DNA of 64,000 nt from Phycisphaerae bacterium (GCA_016794925.1 JAEUIW010000016.1:1-64000); one strand, 5' to 3'. Numbered from the stretch's first letter, positions 26,589-38,317 are shown. A program made the numbers and translations. Notes: generated by a model not told the origin, from the letters alone.

Positions 26589-28792
26589 AGCATCTCCGGA
26601 TCGTGTGCCGGGCGTTCACGGTCGCCGCGGCGGCGCTGCTGCCGGCCGGGGCCTCGGCGCAATTGGACCTTGATTCGACCCAGGCCCCCAAGCCCGGCGA
26701 GGGACGTGCCGCGCTCGAACGAGCGGATCGACTCGAAGCCGACGCGGAGCGGATGGCCAAGGCCGGGCGTGCGGAGAAGCCCGACCCCGCGCCCCGACGT
26801 GATCGGACGGGAAACGATTCCGCGTTGGGGCCGGCGGATGCCGCGCGGATCGCGGCGCGGCGGTTGGCCGCTCGGCTGCTCCGCGCGGGCGAGGAATCCG
26901 GTGAATCGGGGTCGGTGCGGGTGCTCGCGGGCACCCAGTTGGATCGATCGATGGCCGCGATCGATGCGGCCCTGACCCGAGCCGGTCTGGACGAGGCCGA
27001 GCGCGAGAGGTTGGTTGAGTTCGCGACCTTCTCCGCACAGTTCGATCCGCGTCGCGCCGGCGCCACGGAATGGGAACTGGCTTTGGTGCTCCGGCCGCTC
27101 GTGCCGTCCCTTCGCGCCGCGGCGAACGACGCGGACTGGGCTCGCCCCGGAGCCGTCGCGGGCTGGTTCCGCGCGTCGCCCGATGATCGGAACGACGAGC
27201 CGATCGGCGAATCGGCCGCCGCATGGAGAGCGGCGGGGCTCTCCGACGAGGCTGTCCAGACGCTCGCCGCACTCGACGCGACGGCTCCCTTGGGGGCGAG
27301 GGCGCTGGCGCGCCGGGCGTCGCGCGTGCTCAGTATCGAGGGTGACTGGATCGGCGCGGCGGCGCGGCCGGCCTTGGCCCGGCGGTTCGGGGACGCCCTG
27401 AGCGTGTTCAGCGGGAGCCCGGGCCCGACCCTCTTCGAAGATTGTGTCCCGCGGTTGGAGTCGCTGTCCGCGGCCGCCGACATGGCGGAGCGATTGGCGA
27501 GGATCGCGCGCGAGCGTAAGGGAGTGAAGGGGGTCCGCGAAGCCGGGACGGCGGTCGCCGGTGTGCTGAGCGCCGGTCCGGCCGAAGCGCAAAGCCGAGT
27601 GGAAACCGCCCGTGCACTCGGGCGCGTGCTCGACCTGCTCATCCGGGGCATGGAGAGCATGGGTGAGAAAGACCTGGTGCGCGAGGTTCGACCGGCTTTC
27701 CGTGCCGCGGAGCGTTCCGCCCGCCTGAGCGAGGGGGACCTGATCGAGGGTATTCCCAGACTGGCGCAGGGCCGCACGGGCGCCACGGACCCTGCCGTGG
27801 TCGGCCTGGTCGGCGTGCACGCTCGGCGAGTCGGGGACCTGGTCGCCCTGCGCCGCGTCAGCCGTTGGCTCGAAGGGCGGCCGCTCGATGCTCCCGCTGC
27901 ATCGACGCCACCGGTGACGGCGCCTGATCGGGCGACGGCGGCGGCGCGGATCCTCAAGCTGGGGCAGGAGGCCGCGGATCCCCGTCGCGCGGAGGCCGCG
28001 TTCGCCGACCTCAGGCGGATCGCGGAAGATCTTCCGTGGCTTGAGTCGATCCCATCCGAATCGGCCTTGCGGTCCGTCGGCGCCGCGGCCGATCGGTACA
28101 AGCCCGTGATTGGCGATCGGGGACGTGAGATCCTGGGGGCGCTGGATCGAGCTCGCCGGGGATGGCGCGACGCATGGGGGTTCGAACCGCGCCGAGCCGG
28201 TGGAAAACCCGGCGAGACTCCACCTGCGCCCACGCCCGAGGGCGCATCGGCCCGTTTGCGTCTGCTCGCGCACCTCGGCGGGATGCTCGAGGACCTCTCG
28301 CTCGTGCATGAGATGGGTGCGCGTGCGGATCGATCGCAGCCCAACGCTCTCGACGGCTGGGCGGGATGGGCGCTCTCCGCGCCCGCATTCGACCGGCTGA
28401 CCGCGGGGATGGAGCCAGCCGCCGGCGCGCTCGTTGAGGTCGCGGTGACGGCCGATGAAATGAAGGCGAGGCCGTTGATCGACACGGCGAATCAGAACCT
28501 GGCGGCGTGTCGGCTGGTGGCAAGGCTCGAGCGAGACGCTCGCGGCCGAGACCTCGCATCGAGCACGCCGGCGGTCGTGCAACTCGCGTCGGACATCCCG
28601 ATCAACCCGTGGTGCTGGCGACAGCGCGAGGGTGTCGCCGCGGTTTGCCGCTATCTGGAAGAGGAGGCCGCGGCCCGCGGGCGCGGCGACCGCGCCCGGG
28701 GCGATTCATTCCGAAAGGCGGCGATTGGACGAGCCAAAGCGGTCCTGGACCAGATCGGACCCGACGGAGTTGGTGAGCATGGAGATCCGTGA
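26585..28792 (+). CDS. Secreted protein of unknown function
   Basis: A 735-residue protein beginning at GTG 26585 with a signal peptide (VKHLRIVCRAFTVAAAALLPAGASA, cleavage before QLDLD). The rest is Ala/Arg/Asp-rich, probably all helical, with no catalytic motif that I recognise. The frame is open upstream to 26354 inside the GT4 gene, but the GTGA overlap plus the signal peptide fix the start. Translational coupling suggests it works with the glycosyltransferase, for example as an exported target or envelope component. This is inference. Confidence 0.75.
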   Translation: MKHLRIVCRAFTVAAAALLPAGASAQLDLDSTQAPKPGEGRAALERADRLEADAERMAKAGRAEKPDPAPRRDRTGNDSALGPADAARIAARRLAARLLRAGEESGESGSVRVLAGTQLDRSMAAIDAALTRAGLDEAERERLVEFATFSAQFDPRRAGATEWELALVLRPLVPSLRAAANDADWARPGAVAGWFRASPDDRNDEPIGESAAAWRAAGLSDEAVQTLAALDATAPLGARALARRASRVLSIEGDWIGAAARPALARRFGDALSVFSGSPGPTLFEDCVPRLESLSAAADMAERLARIARERKGVKGVREAGTAVAGVLSAGPAEAQSRVETARALGRVLDLLIRGMESMGEKDLVREVRPAFRAAERSARLSEGDLIEGIPRLAQGRTGATDPAVVGLVGVHARRVGDLVALRRVSRWLEGRPLDAPAASTPPVTAPDRATAAARILKLGQEAADPRRAEAAFADLRRIAEDLPWLESIPSESALRSVGAAADRYKPVIGDRGREILGALDRARRGWRDAWGFEPRRAGGKPGETPPAPTPEGASARLRLLAHLGGMLEDLSLVHEMGARADRSQPNALDGWAGWALSAPAFDRLTAGMEPAAGALVEVAVTADEMKARPLIDTANQNLAACRLVARLERDARGRDLASSTPAVVQLASDIPINPWCWRQREGVAAVCRYLEEEAAARGRGDRARGDSFRKAAIGRAKAVLDQIGPDGVGEHGDP

Positions 28793-28907
28793 TGGACCGA
28801 GTTGACGCGCCGGCAGACTGGCGAACGATGTGATTCTGGGCTCGATCCGGGGCCCGTTGCGTCGTGCGCTTGGATTCGCCGTCCGCCGCCCGGCAGTGCG
28901 CCGCGGT

Positions 28908-29777
28908 TCATCCCGCGTTCTCGCCGCCTGGATTCCGGCAGGTCAGGACCAATTGAACCCGCGACCGTACGCCCAATGCCTGGTAAATGCGCCGAACGTG
29001 CGAATGCACCGTGTCCGGTGACCGGTTCAGCCGTTGCGCGATCTGATCCTCCGTGAGATCGAGGAGGAGCATGCGGAGAATCTCGTTCTGCCGAGGGGAC
29101 AGCACTCCGCCGGAGCCATCCGCCGCCGTGCGACGCCACAGAACGCCCGGGGGGCTCACGTGCCGCATGAGGTCCCGGGCGAGGTGCTCGCAGAGGACGG
29201 TCAGCAGGGACCGATCGTTCTCGGAAAATGGACCAGCCTCGGCCGACCGTTGCAAAATCAGCACGACCCGGCGGGGGGTCTCGCTGCCCGAGATGACCGC
29301 GTCCAGAGCGTGCTCGAGCACGTTGGGTGGCGCCGACGCACGGTCCGGGTCGGCCCGGCTGGCGGCGCGGGTTCGATCGATCGAAGAGCGTGACCGGACC
29401 TTGATCTCACCCCGTGTGACGTCAGAGATCAGCGCCGCGAGGCCGGCGTCGAGGGGAAGCAATCGTCTCTTTTTCTTCTTCTCGCGCGGCGAGGACGGAG
29501 CCTCGTCGTTCTCATCGGCTTCGATCACGTCGTACAGCGCGGCGGGCGCCATCCCCTCGGCCTGGGGTTCCGACCACGCCATGCTTGCCGATCCGGCGTG
29601 GAATGCGACCACCAGCGACGCCAGCAAGTGCACGACCCACACCCGCCCGCGCGCGAGGGACTTGAGCTCCGCGATGGTCTGGAGCAGGCAACTCAGTTGA
29701 AACGGCTCAAGCACCAAGGGCGGCGCCGCGGGCCCGATTTCCGATGCCGAGCCTCCGCACGTCTGGCCGTTCCTCAT
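28908..29777 (-). CDS. LuxR/GerE-type transcription regulator with GAF-like N-terminal region
   Basis: The 289-residue protein ends in a GerE/LuxR helix-turn-helix (about residues 225-285; LSPRQNEILRMLLLDLTEDQIAQ then SPDTVHSHVRRIYQALGV). The middle part (about 140-205, RRVVLILQRSAEAGPFSENDR) looks like a GAF-type sensor interrupted by a KKKKRR stretch. There is no receiver domain. Start ATG 29777 is supported by GAGG 8 bases upstream; ATG 29795 (six codons earlier) lies 10 bases after a TAGGCT box and is the alternative. A 6-bp inverted repeat just upstream of that box could be an operator. Confidence 0.8.
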   Translation of the reverse strand: MRNGQTCGGSASEIGPAAPPLVLEPFQLSCLLQTIAELKSLARGRVWVVHLLASLVVAFHAGSASMAWSEPQAEGMAPAALYDVIEADENDEAPSSPREKKKKRRLLPLDAGLAALISDVTRGEIKVRSRSSIDRTRAASRADPDRASAPPNVLEHALDAVISGSETPRRVVLILQRSAEAGPFSENDRSLLTVLCEHLARDLMRHVSPPGVLWRRTAADGSGGVLSPRQNEILRMLLLDLTEDQIAQRLNRSPDTVHSHVRRIYQALGVRSRVQLVLTCRNPGGENAG

Positions 29778-29805
29778 GTCCACGCCTCGCTGCATTGCCC
29801 GACGC

Positions 29806-29811
29806 AGCCTA
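29806..29811 (-). promoter_or_regulatory. -10-like box TAGGCT of the LuxR-type regulator
   Basis: TAGGCT ends 10 bases before the ATG at 29795 and 28 before the ATG at 29777. Confidence 0.4.
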
Positions 29812-29817
29812 ACGCCA

Positions 29818-29834
29818 TTCCATGACAAATGGAA
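29818..29834. promoter_or_regulatory. Inverted repeat TTCCAT-N5-ATGGAA, possible operator
   Basis: A perfect 6-bp dyad with a 5-base spacer covers the region just upstream of the TAGGCT box of the LuxR-type gene, in the -35 position. LuxR-type regulators bind dyads of this size, so self-regulation is plausible. Confidence 0.4.
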
Positions 29835-29918
29835 GCGCCGATCTTTGCGGGTACGACCCGGGAGACGGGCCATCCGGTTGCGTCGCTGGCATTGAATGAT
29901 GTCCGCGCCGCCGCGGCT

Positions 29919-30983
29919 CTACTGAATCACCCTGCTTCCGAAATTCAGTCGCATCGCGGTCTTCGCCGCCAGCAGCGTCCCCTCGGCGACGGCGTTGGCC
30001 CGCCTGATCCCCCGGCGGATGACGTCGAGCACGACGCCCTCTCCTTCAGGTGTTTCGAGCCGGGCGCGTCGCTCTCGCATGGGGGTGAGCAGGGTGTTGA
30101 TCGCCCCCCCGATCTCGGCCTTGACGTGCCCGTCCATCACCTCGCGACCTTCGGCGTACATGGACCGGATCTCTTTCGCACGCTCGGCGGGCAGGAACGC
30201 GTCGGCGTACTGCAGCAGCACGTGGCGCGGATCGATCGGCGCCGTGGGTGACGCACGCCCGGTCACGATCCCGTTGATTTTCTTCTGCACCTGCTTGGGA
30301 TCGTCATAGAGAAAGATCGCGTTGTTCAGCGACTTGCTCATCTTGTTCGTGCCGTCGGTTCCCACCAGGCGCGCCACGCGACCGATCTTCGCCGAGGGTA
30401 TCGGGAACACACCCCCGGCCTGGGCGTGCTCCGCCGCCGGCACACGATTGCCCACCCCGCAGTAGAGCTGGTTGAATTTCAGGGCCACGTCGCGGCACAT
30501 CTCGATGTGCGCCTCCTGATCCTCACCCACCGGCACCAGCTCGGGACGAAAGGCCAGGATGTCCGCGCACTGGCCCACGGCGTACATGGGGAAGCCGAAC
30601 GGATAGGAGTCGCCCAGACCCTTGGTCTCGATCTCCGTCTTGAGCGTCGGGTTCCGCATCACCTTGTTGAAGGGCAGCAGCATCGCAAACAGGAACGTCA
30701 GCTCCGCGATCGCGGGGATCTCACTCTGCAGAACGAACGTCGAGCGGTCCGGGTCAAGCCCGACCGCCAGCCAGTCCTTCACGATGCCGAGCGTGTTCGC
30801 ACGGATATCGTCCGGACGCTCCGCCAGCGTGGTGAACGCATGGACGTTGGCGATCAGGAAGTAGCAGTCGTACCGATCCTGGAGCTGCAGCCGGTTCTCG
30901 AGCGAACCCACGTAATGGCCCAAGTGAAGGCCGGTGGAGGTCGGGGTGTCGCCGGTGAGGATGCGGGGTCGTTGGTCGGACAT
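29919..30983 (-). CDS. trpS: Tryptophanyl-tRNA synthetase
   Basis: TrpS charges tRNA-Trp. The 354-residue class I synthetase shows TGDTPTSTGLHLGHYVGSL (HIGH-like motif), the tryptophan-site region MYAVGQCADILAF, VGEDQEAHIE and NKMSKSLNN (KMSKS motif). Length is near the usual 330-350. ATG 30983 is chosen because MSDQRPRILTGDTPT is the expected start and a TACGCT box lies 9 bases upstream. The open frame continues upstream into the CPBP gene on the same strand but is not conserved there. Confidence 0.95.
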   Translation of the reverse strand: MSDQRPRILTGDTPTSTGLHLGHYVGSLENRLQLQDRYDCYFLIANVHAFTTLAERPDDIRANTLGIVKDWLAVGLDPDRSTFVLQSEIPAIAELTFLFAMLLPFNKVMRNPTLKTEIETKGLGDSYPFGFPMYAVGQCADILAFRPELVPVGEDQEAHIEMCRDVALKFNQLYCGVGNRVPAAEHAQAGGVFPIPSAKIGRVARLVGTDGTNKMSKSLNNAIFLYDDPKQVQKKINGIVTGRASPTAPIDPRHVLLQYADAFLPAERAKEIRSMYAEGREVMDGHVKAEIGGAINTLLTPMRERRARLETPEGEGVVLDVIRRGIRRANAVAEGTLLAAKTAMRLNFGSRVIQ

Positions 30984-30992
30984 GAGTCGGTT

Positions 30993-30998
30993 AGCGTA
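30993..30998 (-). promoter_or_regulatory. -10-like box TACGCT, leaderless geometry, trpS
   Basis: TACGCT ends 9 bases before the trpS ATG at 30983. Confidence 0.4.
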
Positions 30999-31060
30999 CG
31001 CGGCCCCACCCCGATCGATCGGCCTTCCGGCGGGCGTGCCGGCCGGCGTCCGTTGCGTGC

Positions 31061-31933
31061 TCAAGCGGGGAGCATCAGCGCGATCACGACGTTCGCCGCG
31101 TTGAACAGCGCGTGGGCCCCGATCGGCACCGCGATCGAGCGGGAACGCTCGAACGCGATGCCCAGCGCCACCGAGAGCGTGAAGAGCGCCGGCATCGCGT
31201 ACCACGGCGCCACCGTGTAATGGATGGCCGCGAACAGCGCGGAGGTCGCGAAGATTGATGGCCACGGCCGGCCGGTCAGCCGGAGCGCCGCCGACTGGAC
31301 AAACCCCCGGAACACCAGCTCCTCAACGATCGGCGCCGCGACGATCGCCAGCCCGATCAGCGTCCACACCCACGGGTCGTGGCGGTCGTTTGTCAGCCGA
31401 CGCAGGAAATCGTGCGCCAGGAAATCCGGATCTTCCCCCGTTCTGGACCGATAGACCCGCATCGCGATCCACGAGGCGAGTTGCACGATCGGAGCGGCGA
31501 GCGCCAGCGTTGCCACCGCCGCCAGCAGATCGCGCAGCCTCGGCGTGCAGAACCCACCCCCTGCCGCGTGCGGCAGAATCAGCCTGACCAGGGCCGCGGC
31601 GGTGATCAAGCTTGCCAGGTACCCGCCCAGGGAGAGGATGGCTTTGTCGCGCGAGCCCCCGCCGTTCGCGCCAAAGAGTGCCGCCGCGCCCGCCGCGCCG
31701 AACTGCGTCGCGCTGTAAAGAACAAACGCGGCGAAGAGCCAGATCCACCACCCCAGCTTGCCGAGCTCGCGACGCCCCCCCCGGTCGAAGGAGGCGGGCC
31801 GGATCACATCTCCAACCCACAACCCGATAAGAACCAGCGGCGAAGCCGCCAACAGCAGTGTCACGAGACCAACGCCGCCGAACGTCGGCCCGTCAGCCGC
31901 GCCAATCGTCTGCATGAAGATGTGTGTGCGCAC
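31061..31933 (-). CDS. CPBP-family intramembrane metalloprotease
   Basis: A 290-residue polytopic membrane protein of the CAAX-protease/Abi (CPBP) family. All three motifs are present: EELVFRG (motif 1, about residue 205), FAAIHY with the zinc His (motif 2), and GAHALFNAANV (motif 3). Around seven or eight spans are predicted. Bacterial members are linked to bacteriocin self-immunity, but most functions are unknown. The start is GTG 31933; a TACGCT box ends 5 bases upstream. Met7 is an alternative start. It sits 78 bases upstream of trpS on the same strand. Confidence 0.9.
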   Translation of the reverse strand: MRTHIFMQTIGAADGPTFGGVGLVTLLLAASPLVLIGLWVGDVIRPASFDRGGRRELGKLGWWIWLFAAFVLYSATQFGAAGAAALFGANGGGSRDKAILSLGGYLASLITAAALVRLILPHAAGGGFCTPRLRDLLAAVATLALAAPIVQLASWIAMRVYRSRTGEDPDFLAHDFLRRLTNDRHDPWVWTLIGLAIVAAPIVEELVFRGFVQSAALRLTGRPWPSIFATSALFAAIHYTVAPWYAMPALFTLSVALGIAFERSRSIAVPIGAHALFNAANVVIALMLPA

Positions 31934-31938
31934 GGCAA

Positions 31939-31944
31939 AGCGTA
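31939..31944 (-). promoter_or_regulatory. -10-like box TACGCT, leaderless geometry, CPBP gene
   Basis: TACGCT ends 5 bases before the GTG at 31933. Confidence 0.4.
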
Positions 31945-32056
31945 AGGCCCGCTCGAACCGCGGTGGACCCGTGCCGTACGATTGCCGATGCCATAGTGCC
32001 GGTTCTCGTTTGGGTCTGATAAAGGCGTACCGCCGGCGAATTCAGGAGCACGAGCG

Positions 32057-33331
32057 ATGATCGGGACATGTACGAGGTTGGCGGTCGGTCTGGTTTTTCT
32101 TGCCGCCGCGACGGTCTCGCACGCACAGGACGACGGCGTGGCGGTACTCAGGGAGTCCGCTGCCGCCATCAAAGCGCTCAAGGGGGTTACCTACAAGATC
32201 AAGCAGACACTCGATTCCCCGCTGGGGCCGTCCGGATCGGAAGGCGAGGTCAAGCTCCTTCACGATGATGACGGCGGCAAGGGCGGCGGGCGCGGCTTCA
32301 AATCGCTCGTCATCGGGAACTCCAAATCGAGCAAGCAGGTCGAGGCGAAATTCCACACCATGATTGCCGGTGAGTGGGCGACCTGGATCGACGACGCGCA
32401 GAAGAAGGTCTTCGAACGTCGCGCGCTTCAGCGCACCGATGCCGACCGCATGGCGAAGTCGGCACGGATCCTGATCCCGGATTTCTTCACCGTTCCCGAC
32501 CCGCTCGCGACGGAAATGAAGGCGAAGAAAATCACCGTCGAGGGCGTCGGCGAGGTCCATGGAGAGGTCTGCCACATCGTCCGCGTGGCGCAGGACGAGC
32601 GGCGCTTCACCACGTGGTTCATCAGCTCGGCGGACCACCTGCCGCGGAAGAAAGAAGTGCGGTTCTCCACCGGCGACAAGTCCGCGGGCATGACGGTCGA
32701 GCTGTGGGACGTGAAGTCCAACCCCGAACTCAAGGACGCGGACCTCGAAATCGCGCTGCCCGACGGTTATTCCAAGATCACCGATCGTGGCGCCGAGCCC
32801 CTTCCCGCCGAGCCCGTGACCCCGCTGACGCCGCCGGCCAATCCCGGCGATCCCGCTTCGGTCGCCCCTCCCCCCGTGCCGCCGCCCCAGCCCCCCGCCC
32901 CGCCGCGTGGGCTGAAGGTCGGCGAGTCCGCGCCGGCGTTCGAGCTCAAGGGCGCCGACGGCGCCAGGGTCACCCTCGACTCCCTTGGCCCGACCGTTCG
33001 GGTGCTGTATTTCTGGGGCACCACCTTCGCCAAGAGCGCGCAGGCCGGCCCCATCATCCAGGACGTGCACGACAAGCTGAGCGGAAAGGGAGTCAAGGTG
33101 CTCGGGATCGCGTGCCGCGAAAAGGCGGACAAGGACCCTCAGGACGCGATGAAGAACCGCGGCCTGAGCTTCCCGCTCGCGCTGGGGGGTGACGACACCG
33201 CCAAGGCGTACGGCGTGCGCGGGTTCCCGAGCGTTTGCGTCGTGGGCAAGGACGGTAAAGTGGCGGCCTTCTTCAGCAGCGTTCCCTCAAAGGACGAACT
33301 GACCAAGGCTGTCGAGGACGCCAACAAGTAG
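32057..33331 (+). CDS. Secreted LolA-like/TlpA-like protein lacking the redox cysteines
   Basis: A 424-residue exported protein (signal peptide 1-23). Residues about 25-240 resemble the LolA/DUF2092-like beta-sheet proteins. A Pro-rich linker (about 255-285) joins a C-terminal thioredoxin-fold domain of TlpA/redoxin type (about 288-424; KVGESAPAFELKGADG, VLYFWGTTFAKSAQ). At the place of the active-site C-x2-C there is Phe324-Ala-Lys-Ser327, so the domain cannot act as a thiol oxidoreductase through the usual site. A cis-Pro-like GFPSVCVVG follows. CAGGAG lies about 10 bases before the ATG. Probable envelope role; exact function unknown. Confidence 0.82.
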   Translation: MIGTCTRLAVGLVFLAAATVSHAQDDGVAVLRESAAAIKALKGVTYKIKQTLDSPLGPSGSEGEVKLLHDDDGGKGGGRGFKSLVIGNSKSSKQVEAKFHTMIAGEWATWIDDAQKKVFERRALQRTDADRMAKSARILIPDFFTVPDPLATEMKAKKITVEGVGEVHGEVCHIVRVAQDERRFTTWFISSADHLPRKKEVRFSTGDKSAGMTVELWDVKSNPELKDADLEIALPDGYSKITDRGAEPLPAEPVTPLTPPANPGDPASVAPPPVPPPQPPAPPRGLKVGESAPAFELKGADGARVTLDSLGPTVRVLYFWGTTFAKSAQAGPIIQDVHDKLSGKGVKVLGIACREKADKDPQDAMKNRGLSFPLALGGDDTAKAYGVRGFPSVCVVGKDGKVAAFFSSVPSKDELTKAVEDANK

Positions 33332-33372
33332 GCGTCGCGCGTTCCGACTGAAATACAACTGGTCCCGGCCGA

Positions 33373-33397
33373 CCCCGGTCCCCGCCGGGGCTGTTTT
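33373..33397 (+). terminator. Rho-independent terminator after the TlpA-like gene
   Basis: CCCCGG (33373-33378) and CCGGGG (33385-33390) form a perfect 6-bp GC stem with a 6-base loop, followed by CTGTTTT. It sits 42 bases after the stop of the TlpA-like gene. The rest of the 299-base gap to the motA start shows nothing else that I can support. Confidence 0.6.
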
Positions 33398-33630
33398 CAC
33401 GTGCCCGTGCTCGCGCCCCGGTCTCGACGATCCCCGGCGTTCGTCCGAGAGCCAGACGACGACGGTTGGGTCTGAGCCGCGCGGGCCGCGTGAACGGGCC
33501 AGACGCGGGTTATGCGCCGCGCCCGGATCTCGACCCGTTGCAGCCGGGGGCGGCTCGGGTCGATCCCCTGAAGTCGGAACGGGCGGACATGCCCGAGGAA
33601 CGTCGTGCGTCGCAACCGAAGAGGTGCGCC

Positions 33631-34410
33631 TTGGACAAGTCCAGTCTCATCGGGATGATCATCGGTGTGGTGTGCCTCGGCATCGTGTTCTACGAGGTGT
33701 CGCACGGCCATTTCGCGATGTTCATCTCGACCGAGGGTTTCCTGATGGTCGGAGGCGGGAGCGTCTCCGTCGTGTTCATCGCGATGCCCATGGAGAAGAT
33801 CAAGAAGGTCCCCGGCTACGTCCGGCGGTTCCTGTTCAACAAGAGCAAGGAGACCACCGAGGTCGTGGCCCTGATGAACACCCTCAGCGAGAAGGCCCGT
33901 CGCGAGGGCATCCTGTCGCTGGAGGCGGACATCCAGAAGATCAACGACCCGTTCCTGGCGTCGGGGCTGAAGATGGCCATCGACGGGGCCGCGCCCGACA
34001 TCATCGAGCAGACCCTCCGCATGGAAGTCATGGCCATGCAGGAGCGCCACAAGGCGGGAAAGAAGTTCTTCGACCTGATCAAGGTCTACGGCCCGGGCTG
34101 GGGCCTGGTCGGCACGCTGGTCGGGCAGGTTGGTCTGTTCGGCAAGCTCGGCGGGGCGATCGACGAGATGGGCCATGCGCTGGCCGTCGCCGTCGTCGCC
34201 ACCATGTACGGGGCCGTCATCGCCAACGCCGTCGCCGGCCCCATCGGCGACAAGCTCGCGCTCCGTTCCGGTGACGAGATCCTCGGTCGCGAGATGATGC
34301 TCCAGGGCATCCTCTCCATCCAGGCCGGGGACAACCCCCGCGTCACCCTCGACAAGATGCTCGCCTTCGTCCCCCAGACCGACCGCAAGAAGCTCAAGAT
34401 CGCCGCCTGA
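33631..34410 (+). CDS. motA: MotA-type proton-channel stator protein
   Basis: A 259-residue MotA/TolQ-family protein with four predicted spans (two near residues 5-45, two near 150-205), a large cytoplasmic loop (about 50-145) and the conserved GPGWGLVGTLVG region with Pro in the third span. With MotB it forms the ion-driven stator of flagellar motors. I chose TTG 33631 because AGAGG lies 6 bases upstream and the first span follows at once; in-frame starts at 33466 and 33589 would add up to 55 residues that look non-coding. No other flagellar gene is in the window. Confidence 0.85.
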   Translation: MDKSSLIGMIIGVVCLGIVFYEVSHGHFAMFISTEGFLMVGGGSVSVVFIAMPMEKIKKVPGYVRRFLFNKSKETTEVVALMNTLSEKARREGILSLEADIQKINDPFLASGLKMAIDGAAPDIIEQTLRMEVMAMQERHKAGKKFFDLIKVYGPGWGLVGTLVGQVGLFGKLGGAIDEMGHALAVAVVATMYGAVIANAVAGPIGDKLALRSGDEILGREMMLQGILSIQAGDNPRVTLDKMLAFVPQTDRKKLKIAA

Positions 34411-34430
34411 TCCGCCCCGGGGTTCCGAAC

Positions 34431-35270
34431 ATGAGCGACGAACACAAGGACAAGGCCCACGATGAGGGCCATGGCGGCGGGGGGCACGGCGGCCACGGGG
34501 GCGGCCACCACGGCGGGGGCGGTGGTCACGCCGAGGGCGAGCACGAGGGCGCCCCCGAGTGGCTCATTTCATTCGCCGACAACGTCGCCCTGCTCATGGG
34601 CTTCTTTGTCATCCTCCTGGCCATGAACATGAAGGCGCCGAACACCGGCGGTATCGGCGGCGAGAAGGGCGACGGAGCCCCCAGCTCCCCGGACATGATC
34701 GACGCCGCCATCGCCATCCGCCAGGCGTTCAACTCCCCCGTTGACATGGGTTCGAGCGACCCCGCGGATCAACCCCTCATCCGCCGACTCCGAGAGCGTG
34801 CGGGGGGAGAGGAGGTCCGCGAGCCCGGCCCCAAGGGCAATGACGACCGCGCCCAGTCCGTGCGGCCCAGCGACTACACCACCCTCGGCGGTCGGGTGGA
34901 GTTCGAGACCACCTCCGCCACGCTCTCCGCGCACGCGCGCGAGGTCGCGGCGGACATCGGCCGCCTGGTCCGAGGTCGGCGTTGGGTGGTCGAGGTCCGG
35001 GGTCACGCCAGCCCCAGCGAGACCGGCGGCAAGGACGTCGACAAGGCCTACCGCCTCAGCTACGAGCGGGCGTTGGTCGTTGCCCGTGCTCTGGTCGAGC
35101 ACGGCGCTGCGTGGAACCAGATCCGTCTCGTCGCGTGCGGCGATCAGGACCGCGTGACCGGGCGCGCGTTCGATCGAGAGGGCCAGCGCCCCAACCAGCG
35201 CGTCGAGGTGGTCATGACGAAAGACCCGATCCCCGACGATCCGCTCGCGATCGAGCCGAGCGATCGGTAG
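34431..35270 (+). CDS. motB: MotB-type stator protein with Gly/His-rich N-terminal tail
   Basis: A 279-residue partner of MotA, 20 bases downstream. WLISFADNVALLMGFFVILL contains the single span with the proton-accepting Asp50. The C-terminal OmpA/MotB peptidoglycan-binding domain (about 130-265) has VEVRGHASPSETGG in place of the usual GHTD-type motif, plus NQRVEVVM. The first 40 residues are extraordinarily rich in Gly and His (about a quarter of each), on the cytoplasmic side, which could bind metal ions. This tail is not part of standard MotB. Confidence 0.85.
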   Translation: MSDEHKDKAHDEGHGGGGHGGHGGGHHGGGGGHAEGEHEGAPEWLISFADNVALLMGFFVILLAMNMKAPNTGGIGGEKGDGAPSSPDMIDAAIAIRQAFNSPVDMGSSDPADQPLIRRLRERAGGEEVREPGPKGNDDRAQSVRPSDYTTLGGRVEFETTSATLSAHAREVAADIGRLVRGRRWVVEVRGHASPSETGGKDVDKAYRLSYERALVVARALVEHGAAWNQIRLVACGDQDRVTGRAFDREGQRPNQRVEVVMTKDPIPDDPLAIEPSDR

Positions 35271-35283
35271 CCGGCCCGCCGCG

Positions 35284-35302
35284 TCGGCGCGATCCCCGCC
35301 GA
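35284..35302. terminator. Inverted repeat between convergent motB and ppdK
   Basis: TCGGCG and CGCCGA form a 6-bp stem with a 7-base loop, 13 bases after the motB stop. No U-tract, so its role as a terminator is uncertain. The rest of the 141-base convergent gap shows no gene. Confidence 0.3.
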
Positions 35303-35411
35303 ACCGCGAGCATCCACGCAACCGGGCCGCGCCGGGGCGGCGGAAGGAAGGCCTCTGCCACTTTCCCGAACACGGCGCGCGCATCCGCCGCGCCCCTTGG
35401 CCGCGCCTCGT

Positions 35412-38129
<2,718 letters not shown>

Positions 38130-38317
38130 CGCTCTCGCCGTTCGTAAGGAATTGTGAATACTGAAGTTGCGGCGCGCCGCAGCACCGCGAAACACACCCG
38201 GAACCGCCCCTTCATCCGCTGCGGGTGGACAGAAATACTAGGAACCCTGCCGCAAATCGCCTAGCGAGATGCCCCCCGACGCGGGTTTTTCCGACCGAAG
38301 CGGCTCCGGTCCTTCCG

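Noticed and set aside
33631..35270. motA/motB as ZorA/ZorB of a Zorya defence system
   Set aside because: No ZorC, ZorD or ZorE-like gene follows. The next gene is ppdK on the other strand.
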